Shown piece after piece: positions 10,955 through 23,200 of a DNA stretch of 64,000 nucleotides. Below the pieces are notes generated by a model. It did not search any database and was not told the origin of the DNA. It was given only the letters and a program-made list of their open reading frames with translations. The position numbers were made by a program, and so were the translations under genes. Location of the stretch: NCBI RefSeq assembly GCF_042453785.1, contig NC_091662.1, positions 1,245,001 through 1,309,000 on the forward strand, given 5' to 3'. Within the stretch, counting starts at the first letter, position 1. Each line of letters opens with the position of its first letter. Origin of the DNA: Malus domestica (taxonomy: Eukaryota > Streptophyta > Magnoliopsida > Rosales > Rosaceae).

Positions 10955-11310
10955 AAAATAAAAGGCTTTATAGCAAAAAAGGTCTGAGATTGGCATAATT
11001 CCTCACTTTGGTCCATGATATTTGAAATCGATAGAAGTGGTTCTTCAATTTGTCCACTATCAATCATTATAATCTTTACGTGAAATTTTTTGTTAAATAA
11101 GGACCAAAATGACAAAAAAATACCTTCAATTTAATAAGCAATTGGCCAAACTGATTTGACAACAAAATTGAGGGTATTTTTGTCATTTTATCCTTATTTA
11201 ATGAAGATTTTTTAGGGAATGACAACTTCTAATGATTTCAAATCTCAAAACCCAAAATAAAGAGTTATGCCAATTTTAGAGAAGATTTTCGCTAAAAGGC
11301 CAAAATAACA
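10955..11310. repeat. Foldback (long inverted repeat) element
   Basis: The two arms are imperfect reverse complements over most of the length. For example, TTAAATAAGGACCAAAATGAC near 11093 pairs with GTCATTTTATCCTTATTTAA near 11183, and GATTGGCATAATTCC near 10990 pairs with AGAGTTATGCCAATTT near 11262. The axis lies near 11145. There is no coding content. It is a MITE or foldback transposon; no clear target duplication was seen. Confidence 0.65.
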
Positions 11311-12555
11311 TAAAATAACCCAGCAAGCATCCCCCTCCCCCTTCCAGGACGGGCAGCCCGTCTTTGATTCCCCACCACCAAGTTTCATGGATGAATGCCT
11401 ACAGCGGAAGAAATTGAAAGGGTACAGGGGAAGCTACTTTGTCTCCTCAATGCCTACAGCGCCGGCCTACCATGAAACTCAAGAATTCCAAATTCAAATT
11501 CCAGCGAAAGCCTTCTTGCCAGTGCCGGAAGATCCAGCAGGAGACTTAGTCTTGGACAGCGGACTGAACATTGGCAGAGTACAAAAGAAAATAAACAAAA
11601 TGAGCACTAGCGCATGCCAAATTACATATTTAAACATGTAGTTAGAAACGAGCGGAGGTAAATCACCTGCACTGGCCGATGGTAACATGATCTCCTTCCT
11701 TCACACGGAAGCATGGAGATGCGTGAGCCGGGATGTTGGAATGTCTCTTTTCATATCTTAAGTAAGTGGCATGAAAGAAAAAGATTTCAGAAGAGCAAAG
11801 AGGATGGTACTTGTCAATTCTCACAATAGAAAGTGAAAAAAAATGATCGTGAACGTCATACCTCTGATATTTCTTTATATAATGTAGATAATTCCTTCGA
11901 ACGATGATTGTTTTATTCATCTTAGCACTCTGGCAAGTGCCAGCCAAGATGCGGCCCCTGATAGAAACGTTTCCAGTGAAAGAGCATTTCTTATCAATGT
12001 AGGTCCCTGTAAGATACAGTAAGCACAGGAAGCCATCGTATCAGCCAATACAACACTGCACGTGCCCAATACTGAGACAAGAAATGAAGAGTACAACCAT
12101 GCTCAATTTGGAGTAGAACTATGAACCGAACTTTAGAAATCCCAAAAAACATAAGCATTTCAAGTGATTGATTTGAAATTCGAGTTATTTCACGGAACAA
12201 CACTCATATATCAAGATCATAATGGTACCTAAACTTTCTATTAGAACTTAGAAGTCAACCCGCCACAATAGTCTTTGTCTGCTTAATTCTTCTAATTCAA
12301 AGGTAGTTGTGTATACGCTAATCAACCACATTGTTGCATACCCTGAAGACTTCAAAAATGCAAATCATCTATAAAATGGGCAATGCTAATGCAACATTAC
12401 ACAGACACCGTGTTCTAATCAATCCGGTTACAACTAATCAATCATACTAAAACGCTTTAAATTCATTCATTGCATAACTTGAAATACTATACATATACAA
12501 GATAGTAAGATACAAAAGTAGAAGGAAGATCGAGAGAGATGAGGGTGGGAAGGGG

Positions 12556-13004
12556 TGTAAGTTCTAATGAGAGCTGAACACTTGTATCATCTTTAGTTTG
12601 GAGACGTGAGGATATAAGAAATTGGAATTAACTAAGGTTGTAAGTTGATAAGGATTTTGTATAATTGGAGTTTCAACTAAAACAGTCACGATAGTGTTAT
12701 AACACTTATAATGGATGTGAATGATAGGTTTTCTCGGTGATAAGGTTAGAATGATTAGGATTGTATAATGGGAAGAGTCCTAATCAATGATCATCGTATA
12801 CAGATTAAAACAAGGGGTCCCTGCGCTCACTCAAACACACGCAAACGTAAAGAATACTCAGATCTCATTCATTGAGCGATTGCATCTAGTTGAGGAGAGT
12901 GGCAGAAGATTCCTAGTTCCCAAGAGATGTCTTCTTCAGGTAAGTGGTTACTTATGGTACTGTGATTAATCTATTCCACTGATTTTATTTACAATCATCT
13001 TACA
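12556..13004 (+). repeat. 5' LTR of Copia element 2
   Basis: 449 bp beginning TGTAAGTTCTAATGAGAG and ending ATCTTACA, followed by the primer site. Confidence 0.95.
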
Positions 13005-13006
13005 TT

Positions 13007-13018
13007 TGGTATCAAAGC
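13007..13018 (+). promoter_or_regulatory. Primer binding site of Copia element 2
   Basis: TGGTATCAAAGC, one mismatch from the usual initiator Met-tRNA complement TGGTATCAGAGC, two bases after the LTR. Confidence 0.8.
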
Positions 13019-13456
13019 TTTCACATACCAATTAACCCTAAGAAGAAAGCATCAAGAATTCTTTTGTGTTGCAGATTAAAGAACTGATATATATATTATA
13101 CAGAGAAGGATGTCTATGAACACATGACAACTAAAGCTGTCTGTGTTGACGAAAGTGTTATCAATACCAATATATATACATCAGTAATGGCACTAGGATT
13201 TGAAACATAGACACTGATCATCTAAAGAAGTTCAGTTGTTTATGTCTTGGATTCGAAGTGGCATAACACTTCATATATCAACGTGTGAATCAAGTCAGTT
13301 TATAAATCATAAAGGTTTCTATTCATGACTACAGAAAACTCATACATTGGATATGAAGGTGGTATGATTAAGAGAATTACTCACATACTTCTCAATATAA
13401 AATTGTTGAGTCTGTGAAATAAAGATGGGGATTAAAGATTAATACTTTCATTATAT

Positions 13457-14623
13457 ATGAATACAGCCATGAACCCAAGTTCCATGAACCTCAACACAGT
13501 TGAACATCTCACCGGTGTCAACTATAAGAAGTGGAAACAAGATTTGGAGATACTTTTGGGTGTCATAGATATGGATTTAGAGCTGAGAACGGAAGAACCA
13601 CCAATGCCAAATGAAGGATGCACTTCGAGCCAAAGATCCAAGCATGAAAAATGGGAGAAATCAAACAGAATATGCCTCATGATAATCAAGAGGGCCATGA
13701 CTGATGTAGTTCGTGGAGGCTTCCGAGATGCAACTAATGCAAAGGAGTTCATGAAATCGATCGAAGAGAAGAACAAAGAATCTGAAAAGACAAAAACTGG
13801 GAACTTGATGAACTCACTGACAACCATCAAATACGATGGTGAAAGGAATGTCCGTGAATACATTCTCAAGGTTATCGACATTGCTGGGAAGCTTAGAACA
13901 CTCGACATACCCATTTCTGAAACATTTTTGGTCCATGTCATCATGAATTCCTTGCCTAGTTCTTATACTCAGTTGAAAGTATCCTATAATGCACTGCAAG
14001 CAAAGTGGGATGTCAATGAATTAATATCTATATGTGTGGGTGAGGAAGTGAGGATTAAGAAGGAAAAGGCTGAAAAGGAGAAGGGTGAGTCGGTGAATTT
14101 TGTTCAAGGTTATGCAAAGAATGCCAATAACTATAACTCAGATACTGCCAAAAGGAATTCTTCCAGAAACATTCCTCCCTCTAAAAGGACCTTCAAAGTT
14201 AATAACTCATCAGTTTTTAAGTGTTATTTTTGCAAAAAGACAGGCCATATGAAGAGAAATTATCCTAAATACAAGTCATGGATTGCCAAACAAGAGGCAA
14301 ATAAAGGTAAAAATAAATTTTCAAATGTTTTTGCTTGTTTTAAGTCCAATTTGATTGATACACCTAGCAATGCTTGGTGGCTTGATTCCGGCTCTTCTAT
14401 TCATGTTACAAATTCATTGCAGGACTTCATAACAAAGAGAACACCAAATAAGGATGAAGTCAAGGTTTCAGTTGGCAATGGAAGAAGAGTTGAAGTCAAG
14501 GCACTAGGAACTGTTAGATTAAAATTAGATTTTGGTTTTTGCTTAGAGCTAGAAAACGTGGTCTATGTACCTTCCATGAGAAGGAAATTGGTTTCCGTTT
14601 ATTGGGATTTTATTTTACTTTAA
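13457..14623 (+). pseudogene. Copia element 2 gag and protease
   Basis: Gag begins MNTAMNPSSMNLNTVEHLTG with the domain GVNYKKWKQDLEILLG, followed by a zinc knuckle and the protease core WWLDSGSSIHVT. The knuckle reads CYFCKKTGHMKRNYPK, so the last Cys of CX2CX4HX4C is Tyr. The frame is lost just after the protease at about 14600 (RRKLVS), where the homologous text jumps to another frame. Confidence 0.88.
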
Positions 14624-15387
14624 ATAATATTGGCTTCAATGTTTTTTATAAATCTTCTCATATCGGCACTGGTTTTCTATGTGACGGTATGTTTAAATTC
14701 AAAACCAATTTGATTGAAAGTGTCTTTAATGTTGAAAAGGAAGTCAAAATTTTGACAAATTCTTCAAATCTTTGGCATAGGAGACTCGGCCACATATCAA
14801 AACAAAGAATGGAACTTTTGGTTAAAAGTGACATCTTGCCTCCATTGAATTTCAATGATTTTGATTTTTGCATTGAATGTGTTAAGGGAAAAATGGTTAA
14901 TAAACGTAAAGAGGGTTCAACTAGGAGTAAGCAGCTCCTAGAAATAATCCATACAGACATATGTGGTCCATTCCCTACACAAACAATCGAAGGAAATAAA
15001 TATTTTATCACTTTCATTGACGATTATTCTAGATATTGCTACATATATTTGATCCCAGAAAAATCAAAAGCCTTGGAAGTGTTTAAAATTTATAAAACTG
15101 AAGTTGAAAACCATTTGGAAAAGAAAATTAAAATCATAAGGTCTAATAGAGGTGGAGAATATTATGGCAGATATACACAAAATGGTAGGCATCCAGGACC
15201 ATTTGCCTTGTTTTTACAAGACAATGGAATAGTGGCTCAATACACCACCCCAGGCACACCCGAGCAGAATGGGGTTGCAGAGAGAAGGAATAGAACCCTA
15301 ATGGATATGGTAAGAAGCATGATTTGTAGGGTTCACTTGCCTAAATATTTATGGGGAGACGCAGTAAAACTACAAATTATTTGTTGA
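14539..15387 (+). pseudogene. Copia element 2 integrase
   Basis: Homology begins near 14604 (GFYFTLNNIG). The zinc region shows HRRLGHISK and CIECVKGKM. Catalytic contexts are HTDICGP, then SNRGGEY where family members normally have SDRGGEY, then NGVAERRNR. The second catalytic Asp is thus Asn. A one-base loss near 15370, in GCAGTAAAACTACAAATTA, shifts the frame before NYLLNRVPSKAV. Confidence 0.88.
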
Positions 15388-17723
15388 ATAGAGTTCCTTC
15401 AAAAGCAGTAGAAAACACTCCATCTGAATTATGGACTGGAAGAAGACCGAGCTTGAATCATTTACACATCTGGGGATGTAAAGCAGAAGCCAAAATTTAC
15501 AACCCCAGTAGTGTTAAACTTGATCCCAAGACAATTAGTTGTTACTTCATTGGTTATGCCGAGAGATCAAAAGGGTTTAGATTCTACTGTTCTAGCAATC
15601 AAGGTCCGAAAATTGTTGAGACACGGAAAGCAATATTTATGGAGTATAATCTGGACGATGATTCTGGGACAAATGATAATGATTTTGTGTTTGAAGAGGA
15701 AATAGACATTGACACTACTATAGAACATGCAAAGACTTCTTATCTCGAGGCACCAACAATGGCAAGTGAGTTTTCAAATCACATGCATAATGACACGGAT
15801 GCAAGTGAATTTTCAAACCACATGCATAATGACATGGATGCAATTGAATTTCCAATGCACATGCATGATGACACAAATGAAGTTGAAGGGAACATGAATT
15901 CTGAGCAAGGAAATAATGTGGGAGCCATACCACCGATTGATAATACCAATGATGTCAATGAGCCTATGGACACCGAAGCATTAAACATGCAAACACAACA
16001 AGGGCAAGAGGGTGGCATAGTTGAAAATCAACCAATGGCTCTAAGGAAATCAACTAGGGTAAGGAAATCAACCGCCTTAGAAGATTTTGTGTACATGACT
16101 GAAGCAGCAGCCAACGACATTGATTTGTCAGAATTCGATGATCCCAAAACTTTTAAAGAAGCAGTCTCAAATATAAATGCTACCAAATGGATAGAAGCAA
16201 TGGAAAATGAACTGGGATCAATGAAAAATAACGAAGTCTGGGAGCTTGTAGAGAAAACAGAAAACATGAAGCCAATAGGTTGCAAATGGTTATTCAAGAC
16301 TAAAAGAGATTCGAAGGGAAACGTAGAGAGGCAAAAAGCGAGACTTGTAGCAAAAGGGTTTACTCAGAGAGAGGGAATTGATTATAAAGAGACCTTCAGT
16401 CCTGTTTCAACAAAAGATGAATTTAGAGTTATTATGGCTATCGTTGCACATTTTGATGTAATCTTGCACCAAATGGACGTCAAGACAGCGTTCTTAAATG
16501 GTGACTTGGAAGAATGCATCTACATGAAGCAACCAGAGGGATTCATAGAAGAAGGGAATGAAAATTCAGTTTGTAGATTGAAAAAGTCAATCTATGGGTT
16601 AAAACAAGCATCGAGACAATGGTATCTCAAGTTTCATAGAGTTGTTAAAGTGAATGGCTTTGTTGAGAATTCTTCTGATAACTGCATATACTTGAGGATC
16701 AGTGGGAGTAGCTTCATAATATTGGTTCTTTATATGGATGACATACTACTTGCAACGAACACAACTAGCTTATTGGATGAAACCAAGAAATTGCTGCAAG
16801 AAAACTTTGAAATGAAAGACCTTGGAGAAGCTTCATATGTTCTCGGTATTAAAATTAAAAGAGATAGGAAGAATGGAATGCTGGGGTTATCGCAAAAGGG
16901 TTACATTGACAAGGTTTTAAAAAGATTCAACATGGCTTCTTGTGGCACTGCTGAAATGCCAATTTCAAAGGGTGACAAATTAAGCAAAGAACAATGTCCC
17001 AAGAATGAGTTGGAAAGAAGAAACATGGAAGGCAAACCATATGCCTCTCTTGTTGGAAGCTTAATGTATGCACAAGTGTGCACAAGACCTGATCTTGCTT
17101 TCACAATCAGTGTTCTTGGGAGGTTTCAATCAGACGCAGGAGAGACTCACTAGAATGCAGCCAAGAGGGTATTGAGGTATCTTCAAAGAACCAAGGAACA
17201 TATGCTTATTTACAGGGAAACTGGTGAGCTTGTTTTAGAAGGGTATAGTGATTCAAATTTTGCTGAATGTCCAGATGACCTTAAGTCTACTTCGGGTTAT
17301 ATTTTCACTATGGCAGGTGGTGCAGTTTCGTGGAGAAGTGTGAAGCAGGCAACAGTGGCAGCCTCTACCATGGTGGCTGAATATCTCTCATGTTGTGAAA
17401 CTTTCAATCAAGCTATTTTGTTGAAAATTTTCATTGGAGGACTTAATGTTGTGGATTCTATTTCGAGACCAATTCAAATTTATTATGATAATAATGCAGC
17501 TATTTTCTTCAGCAAGAACAACAAAAGATCATCTGCAACGAGGAATTTAGATATCAAATATTTGATTGCTCGAGAGAAAGTGATGGCAGGTTTGGTGAAG
17601 ATTGATTACTTAGAGACCAGTTCTATGATTGCAGATCCTTTAAACAAAGCACTTCCAATTGTGGTTTTCAAGAAGCATGTTGCAAAGATGGGTCTGTTAG
17701 CTAGTTTTGATGATGTTAATTAG
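15351..17723 (+). pseudogene. Copia element 2 reverse transcriptase and RNase H
   Basis: One frame carries the reverse transcriptase (WLFKTKRDSKGN, QMDVKTAFLNG, YGLKQASRQWY, catalytic YMDD near 16735) and RNase H (DSNFAECPDDLKSTSGY). It is interrupted by TAG 17151-17153, where related elements have Trp (THxNAAKRVLRYL context). The frame closes at TAG 17721-17723. The region 17724-18292 is non-coding up to the polypurine tract. Confidence 0.9.
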
Positions 17724-18292
17724 TGGGAGCAAGTAAATCTTCGAACGTGTTTTGTTATCAGTCACTAGTTCACATGACTGGTATTTTTGAATAAGTATTA
17801 ATAAAGTTTTCTTCATTGATAGGGTTTCCCCACTACTGAAGTCTTAAAGTTGTGAGGTTGTTTCAAAGTTTTCCCTCTAGATGCACAGCTTTAGTTATGA
17901 CAGTATGTGTATATTTTATTATGCATAAGGGTTTTGACAATGTTATGATTGTCAGTAGGGCAAACAACCAAAGGGTTTCAATATGAAACTTTAAGATGAA
18001 TTGATCTATCGATTCTTAAGGGGACCAAGTGAAGGATGTGAGAAACTATACATCTACAGACACATTTTACACAAATTTTTGCATCTTGTGGGAGTTCAAT
18101 GTGTTAGTTAGATTTGTGAAAGTAATTATGGGGATATTGTTCGACGAAATGAACATGTTACCCTTTAGTTCTTCATGAATACTAATTGATGACCTGAACT
18201 TGTATTCGTGATTCAAGTTGGTGCTGATCTCGTGGCCATTTAAGAATAGCTTCACATAACGCCAGCTACTATTGAATCAAGTGTTAGCTCTA

Positions 18293-18301
18293 GTGGGAGA
18301 A
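18293..18301 (+). promoter_or_regulatory. Polypurine tract of Copia element 2
   Basis: GTGGGAGAA immediately before the 3' LTR, the expected plus-strand primer position. Confidence 0.7.
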
Positions 18302-18750
18302 TGTAAGTTCTAATGAGAGATGAACACTTGTATCATCTTTAGTTTGGAGACGTGAGGATATAAGAGATTGGAATTAACTAACGTTGTAAGCTGATAAGGA
18401 TTTTGTGTAATTGGAGTTTCAGCTAAAACAGTCACGATAGTGTTAAAACACTTATAATGGATGTGAATGATAGGTTTTCTCGGTGATAAGGTTAGAATGA
18501 TTGGGATTGCATAATGGGAAGAGTCATAATCAATGATCATCGTATACAGTTTAAAACAAGGGGTCCTTGCGCTCACTCAAACACACGCAAACGTAAAGAA
18601 TACTCAGATCCCATTCATTGAGCGATTGCATCCAGTTGAGGAGAGCTGCAGAAGATTCCTAGTTCCCAAGAGATGTCTTCTTCAGGTAAGTGGTTACTTA
18701 TGGTACTGTGATTAATCTATTCCGCTGATTTTATTTACAATCATCTTACA
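18302..18750 (+). repeat. 3' LTR of Copia element 2
   Basis: 449 bp, about 96% identical to the 5' LTR by eye. Its last base lies 8 bases from the end of RPS11 exon 3. Confidence 0.95.
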
Positions 18751-19230
18751 AGGGGACCTTCAATGGCATCCCTGGGGTCTTGAAACCGAGCCCAACGCTC
18801 TTCCAGAACCGGTTGCCGCCCTTTCCGGGTCTCTTTCCCTTCCCCGATTTCTTCGAGCTGGTTAATAAATTCGATTACAGTAGAACAAAAAATATAAATA
18901 TAAATATAAATAAAACCCAAATGCAAATGCATAATTAAGCAAAACAAATTTAAAACAAACAAATCTTAATCCCAACAAGAAAATTGAAATTTATTTGATT
19001 AACCGGTTACCTGATGAACACTTTGGGCTGCTTCAGAAACGCCTTCTCAGTCTGCAACCAAAAATGTCAAAAATATCAAATAGAACGACTGCTTGAAAGA
19101 TATAAACGACAACATTTTGGACACAGTAACAACTAGCAGGTATAGAAGAAAAGAACCGACCTGTACTGCCATGATTGATAGCTCGAGAGGAGTCCAGGTG
19201 TTAGCAGAGGAGGCGATTCAACGTTTCACA

Positions 19231-19238
19231 AAACCCTA
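19231..19238. promoter_or_regulatory. Telo-box upstream of the RPS11 copy
   Basis: AAACCCTA about 60 bp upstream of the RPS11 start codon. This motif is a known common element of plant ribosomal protein promoters. It supports the idea that this was a complete gene with its own promoter. Confidence 0.6.
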
Positions 19239-19299
19239 CCCCTCTTACGTTGGCGCTCCGCACGCGTGTTTGTATTAGCATGTATCTTTTAAAGAAGGC

Positions 19300-20250
19300 G
19301 CGAATTGAGTGAGTTCGGGCCGACTCCCACTCTGCCAGCCTTTGTTTCCGTTTCTTTTTTTTCGATGAGAGAATTTCAAGTTTATTTTTATTACGAGCAT
19401 ATTACTACTCTAAGCTACATTTACCAGTTACTTGTTTGAAAAAAATATATTCACTAGATTAATTTACTACTTGTGGGAGATTTTGTCAAATATCGTAGTG
19501 CCGTTCATGCATACAATTAATTGTATGTTCACGACAGATGATAAGTGCAACCAAGTAGCCCGGTGTAAAGTTCTTATCCGTTAGCCCATCAGGTTGGACA
19601 AAGATCCTCTCTGAATCTCACTATCCAGAGTCCAAGGACCAAACAATCCGAACCATTCAAATTAAATTTGACAGTCCTCAAAAACTCATTCCATCGGCTC
19701 GGCTCATAGAAATCAAGTACTTCGATCTCTCTGGCACACAAACCAAGGGTCCATATTTCGTGGTCCTTAGCCTACGAACACTAAGGTCCATAGAGGATCC
19801 AAATTCCGTCAGGTTAGTCCAATATGGTGAGGAATGGAAATTAACAAAGCATCTATCTGCCTTCTCTGGATCAAAACTCCATGGAGAACTAGGCATTAAT
19901 TAGCAAAGACGAAATTCTGTTTCACGAATTTTATGTAACACTATGATATTACATCCGACCAAAAACTATATCTCAATACTATCTCCACAACTCGAAAGAA
20001 ATTTTTCCAGTCTCGCATGAAGTGAAAAACAAGAAGCAATCTGTGTTGAAAAAACAAAAGCCATACTTAATGATTGTGCTAAAAAAAAACCGATCACTTT
20101 TTCACGACAATGAATAACGTTGCTTGAACTGTCCGATCATAACTACTCCGTCTGCATTGAAGAAATGAGATACTAGTTATAAACATCGGAAAATCAAAGA
20201 ACGCAGATAAGGAGTACAAGAAAGAAAAGAAAACGGATTTAGATTTTCAT
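19300..20250. other. Spacer without recognised gene
   Basis: The flank between the RPS11 promoter and the 3' end of the BAG6-like gene. A minus-strand frame at 19678-19896 has no recognisable domain. Part of 20000-20250 is probably the BAG6-like 3' UTR. Confidence 0.5.
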
Positions 20251-23200
20251 CTACATCGTTGTCACCTTTTGGCGTTTTGAAGTTGGAGGATCTGGTTCAG
20301 AATCACTACGCTGATGGGATGACCCAACATTGGACGTTTCAGCCTGCAAAACAGAGTCATCTTTTTGTTCTTTATCACTTTTTAAACCGATCGGTAACAT
20401 TTTGTTTCAGCCTAACATCAAGATTTACAACTTAATGTGCAGGTATGCTTTGTTTGGCCATTCACGAGAACGAGGGCACTGAATGTTGGCGTAAAATGCC
20501 ATGGAAATGATGACTGGTGTAGAAAACGTACCCTGGTGGAAGAATCTTGGGCCATTCTGTGCTCAGAAGAATTTCCTGGCTCTCCCCCTGTGGCTTGAGA
20601 TATGAATGGCATGATTTGGTGAAGTAAATTTGACAAAAATATTCCTTCATCGGTGGCCCTTGGCTCTGCTTCCGGTGCAGCTACACCACCACTAGATGTC
20701 CTTGCCTGATCTGGTACAGAACCTGCAATCACTCCCTCAGCACTGCCATCTTCTACATGAAGTTCACCATTCGGAAAGAGGGTCCTTATAAACTGTAATA
20801 TACTGCTTGGGACCTGTCTCTCAGAGTCTTGGCTGTTTGGGGTTCCACCAGCTGATAAAATATTGATACTGACACTTCGTGAGATAGATGGCCGTCTGAC
20901 ATTGGGAGCTGATCCTGCAGGAAAAAGCCACTAATGAATACACTCAACCAATGACAGCAACTTAACCACCATGGTTAACTACATTAGAAGAGATGAAAAA
21001 CTCAAATCCAGTCCTTGGATGAGCTACTGCCTAACTCAATTCTTGTGCGTAAGACCTTGGACGAGCTATGTGTTATTATTTGTTGAACTAATCTTTTCTT
21101 TAGATGCTACTTCACAAATTACGTAGTACAGCAAATTAAGACACATGCATTATCTAAATTAAAAGAACAAAATATTTGAGAAACTTCTGGCACCACCACA
21201 GAGAACAAATTGTCCTCTCTTGGCACTGCCAACGAGTATATTACCATCTCTTGCAGAATCTGCAGCAGAAGAATCTGCAGCATTTTGCTGTTCTGCTGCA
21301 GATTCAGAAGACTGCTGATCAGTATGGAGATTGGCAGGGTGATGATCTCTAGACGCTGGAGTTACTCGTTCACTACTCACATTCCCTGAAGCTACATGCT
21401 GAAACCTTCCAAGCAGTGGATAGTATAACCCTCCCGAAATACCAGAAGAATCTGATGGTTGGCGACTGAGGGAAGCAGGGACTGTTGCAACCATGGTCCT
21501 CATTGGCACTATCCTTACAGCCGGATCTCCAGCAAAAGCTGAACCACCTGGGACCCTTGAAGTGGCTTGATTAGTAGGATCTTCACCACCAGAACTTGTT
21601 GCTGGGTTTCTTTGCCCTGACGGCTGATGAGTCTCCCCATTTTCCTCTCGAGTGGCATTGGGTGTGGTTGCTGACGAACCTTATGGATAAAATGAATAAT
21701 TCTTAAAGTTAACTTCTACTTAAGCATTAAATAAAAGTAAACCAAACGACGGAAATAACCTGGGAATAAATACTTAAAGGTACCTCTTCGTATTTGTATA
21801 TCAATACGCCTTGGAAGAAAACCGGTACCAAGTCCACTACCAAGACCAGAACCAGGCTGCACAGCTCCCATGGGGATGGCACCAAAGTTCGTTCCAGATT
21901 GGAAAGGAAGAGGCTAGCCAAATATGATTCAATTCAGTCAGTACAAATAGAACTATTTTCAACAAGGTCTTAATTAAGTGTTTAGAAAGTTACAGTACCT
22001 GAACCATAATGGGATTAGGGCCAGTAGGGGATATGAAAACAGCAGGTCCAGCATTAACCACCGCGTCAGACTGCATAAGTTGACCCAGATAAAAGTTTAT
22101 AAGTCAGCAGAGATCTAAATGGACAAAATGACATGACAAGGACAATTCCAGGAAACACTACCGGTGCTTGACCCATTTGCAATGTCATGGTTGTACGACC
22201 AAGTTCAAGTAAAAAGGCACCTAGGTTATGAAATAAAGCTCCATTTCTCGATGCACTAGCTTGGGTGCTCAACCGTGCTGCCGGATCAGTCACATTCACT
22301 TGATTATCCAGTTGACTTGCAAATTGCTGCCAAGATGTAACATGAAAATTGCAAGGTCCTTTTGTTTAACATGATAAATCAAACAGCCAAAAGCTTGTAG
22401 CTAATATAGAATTACAGTAACTAGATTGTTCTACTTTAAACAATAAATTGCTCATTTGTGACAACTAATGGAAAATCAAGCTACCAGCACTACTTGTCAA
22501 CTTGGAACACCAATATATATACTTGCAATAATATAGCGAAAAATTACAATGACACATGAGAACGCACAAGTAAGGATTCTCCAACTTGTTCAGCGAGTAA
22601 TTGTCGAGTAGAACGCATGACTTCTGCCAATGATGCAGGAGTGGGGAGCCCCTCTTGCCTTGTCCCTGAACGTGAGGAGGAATTGGAGCTTTCTTCCGTC
22701 CTATGAGTAGCAGCTGCTTGATTGCTTCCCGCATCTATGCCTGTTGTTAAATGAGCTGACACTTAAAATATTTCAGAAAACTAGCACCATTTGTGAAACA
22801 ACTTTATATAATAAAAATTCCTGCACATAGAAAACTCACCAATGGCCTCAAATTCACACCTCATATGACTCAGATATTGGGTTAAAGTGGTCAAAGAATC
22901 AGGAATTACCTGCAAAGACCACCGATAAAGCAGAATATTTATACTATTGTTTCAAGGAGATTCATTAAGTTAAGTTCAAACTACGCAAGAAGATTAAAAC
23001 TTAATCAAAACAAATTGGAAACTTTTAACTTGCCAGAGGTGGATGAGGCCCCAAAGGAAATGATGTTGAATGAATAAAAGTCCCATTTGATCTGTCAGAT
23101 GGACCCCTTGTGGCAGCTTGTTCAGAATGAAATTGGGAGAAATCAAACATACCCCCCAAACCCGATGTCCTTTCTGGCCTCTGTGACCCATGTTCCTTCA

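Larger units (their letters stand above)
12556..18750 (+). mobile_element. Ty1/Copia LTR retrotransposon 2 (older, broken)
   Basis: Complete plus-strand element with 449-bp LTRs (12556-13004 and 18302-18750; TGTAAG...CTTACA). Both flanks carry the target duplication AGGGG (12551-12555 and 18751-18755). I count about 17 differences between the LTRs, near 4%, against two for element 1. It lies antisense in intron 3 of the RPS11 copy. The coding region is split into three frames with a further in-frame stop, so it is defective. Confidence 0.96.
11494..19172 (-). pseudogene. RPS11: 40S ribosomal protein S11 (uS17) gene copy B, interrupted and frameshifted
   Basis: Six exons on the minus strand: 19172-19161 (MAVQ), 19051-19011 (TEKAFLKQPKVFI), 18857-18758 (basic segment [19 protein letters not shown]), 12006-11862 ([14 protein letters not shown]), 11756-11667 ([15 protein letters not shown] to GQC) and 11563-11494 (PLSKT to KKAFAGI, TGA). 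All borders are AG/GT. uS17 binds 18S rRNA in the small subunit. Three defects are visible: exon 3 lacks one C in the run before AGGGATGCC, shifting the frame ahead of AIEG; exon 6 lacks about seven residues between PLSKT and PAGSSG; and a 6.2-kb Copia element sits in intron 3 at the donor site. The exons sum to 458 nt, not a multiple of three. Likely dead unless the C run is a sequencing error. Confidence 0.88.
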
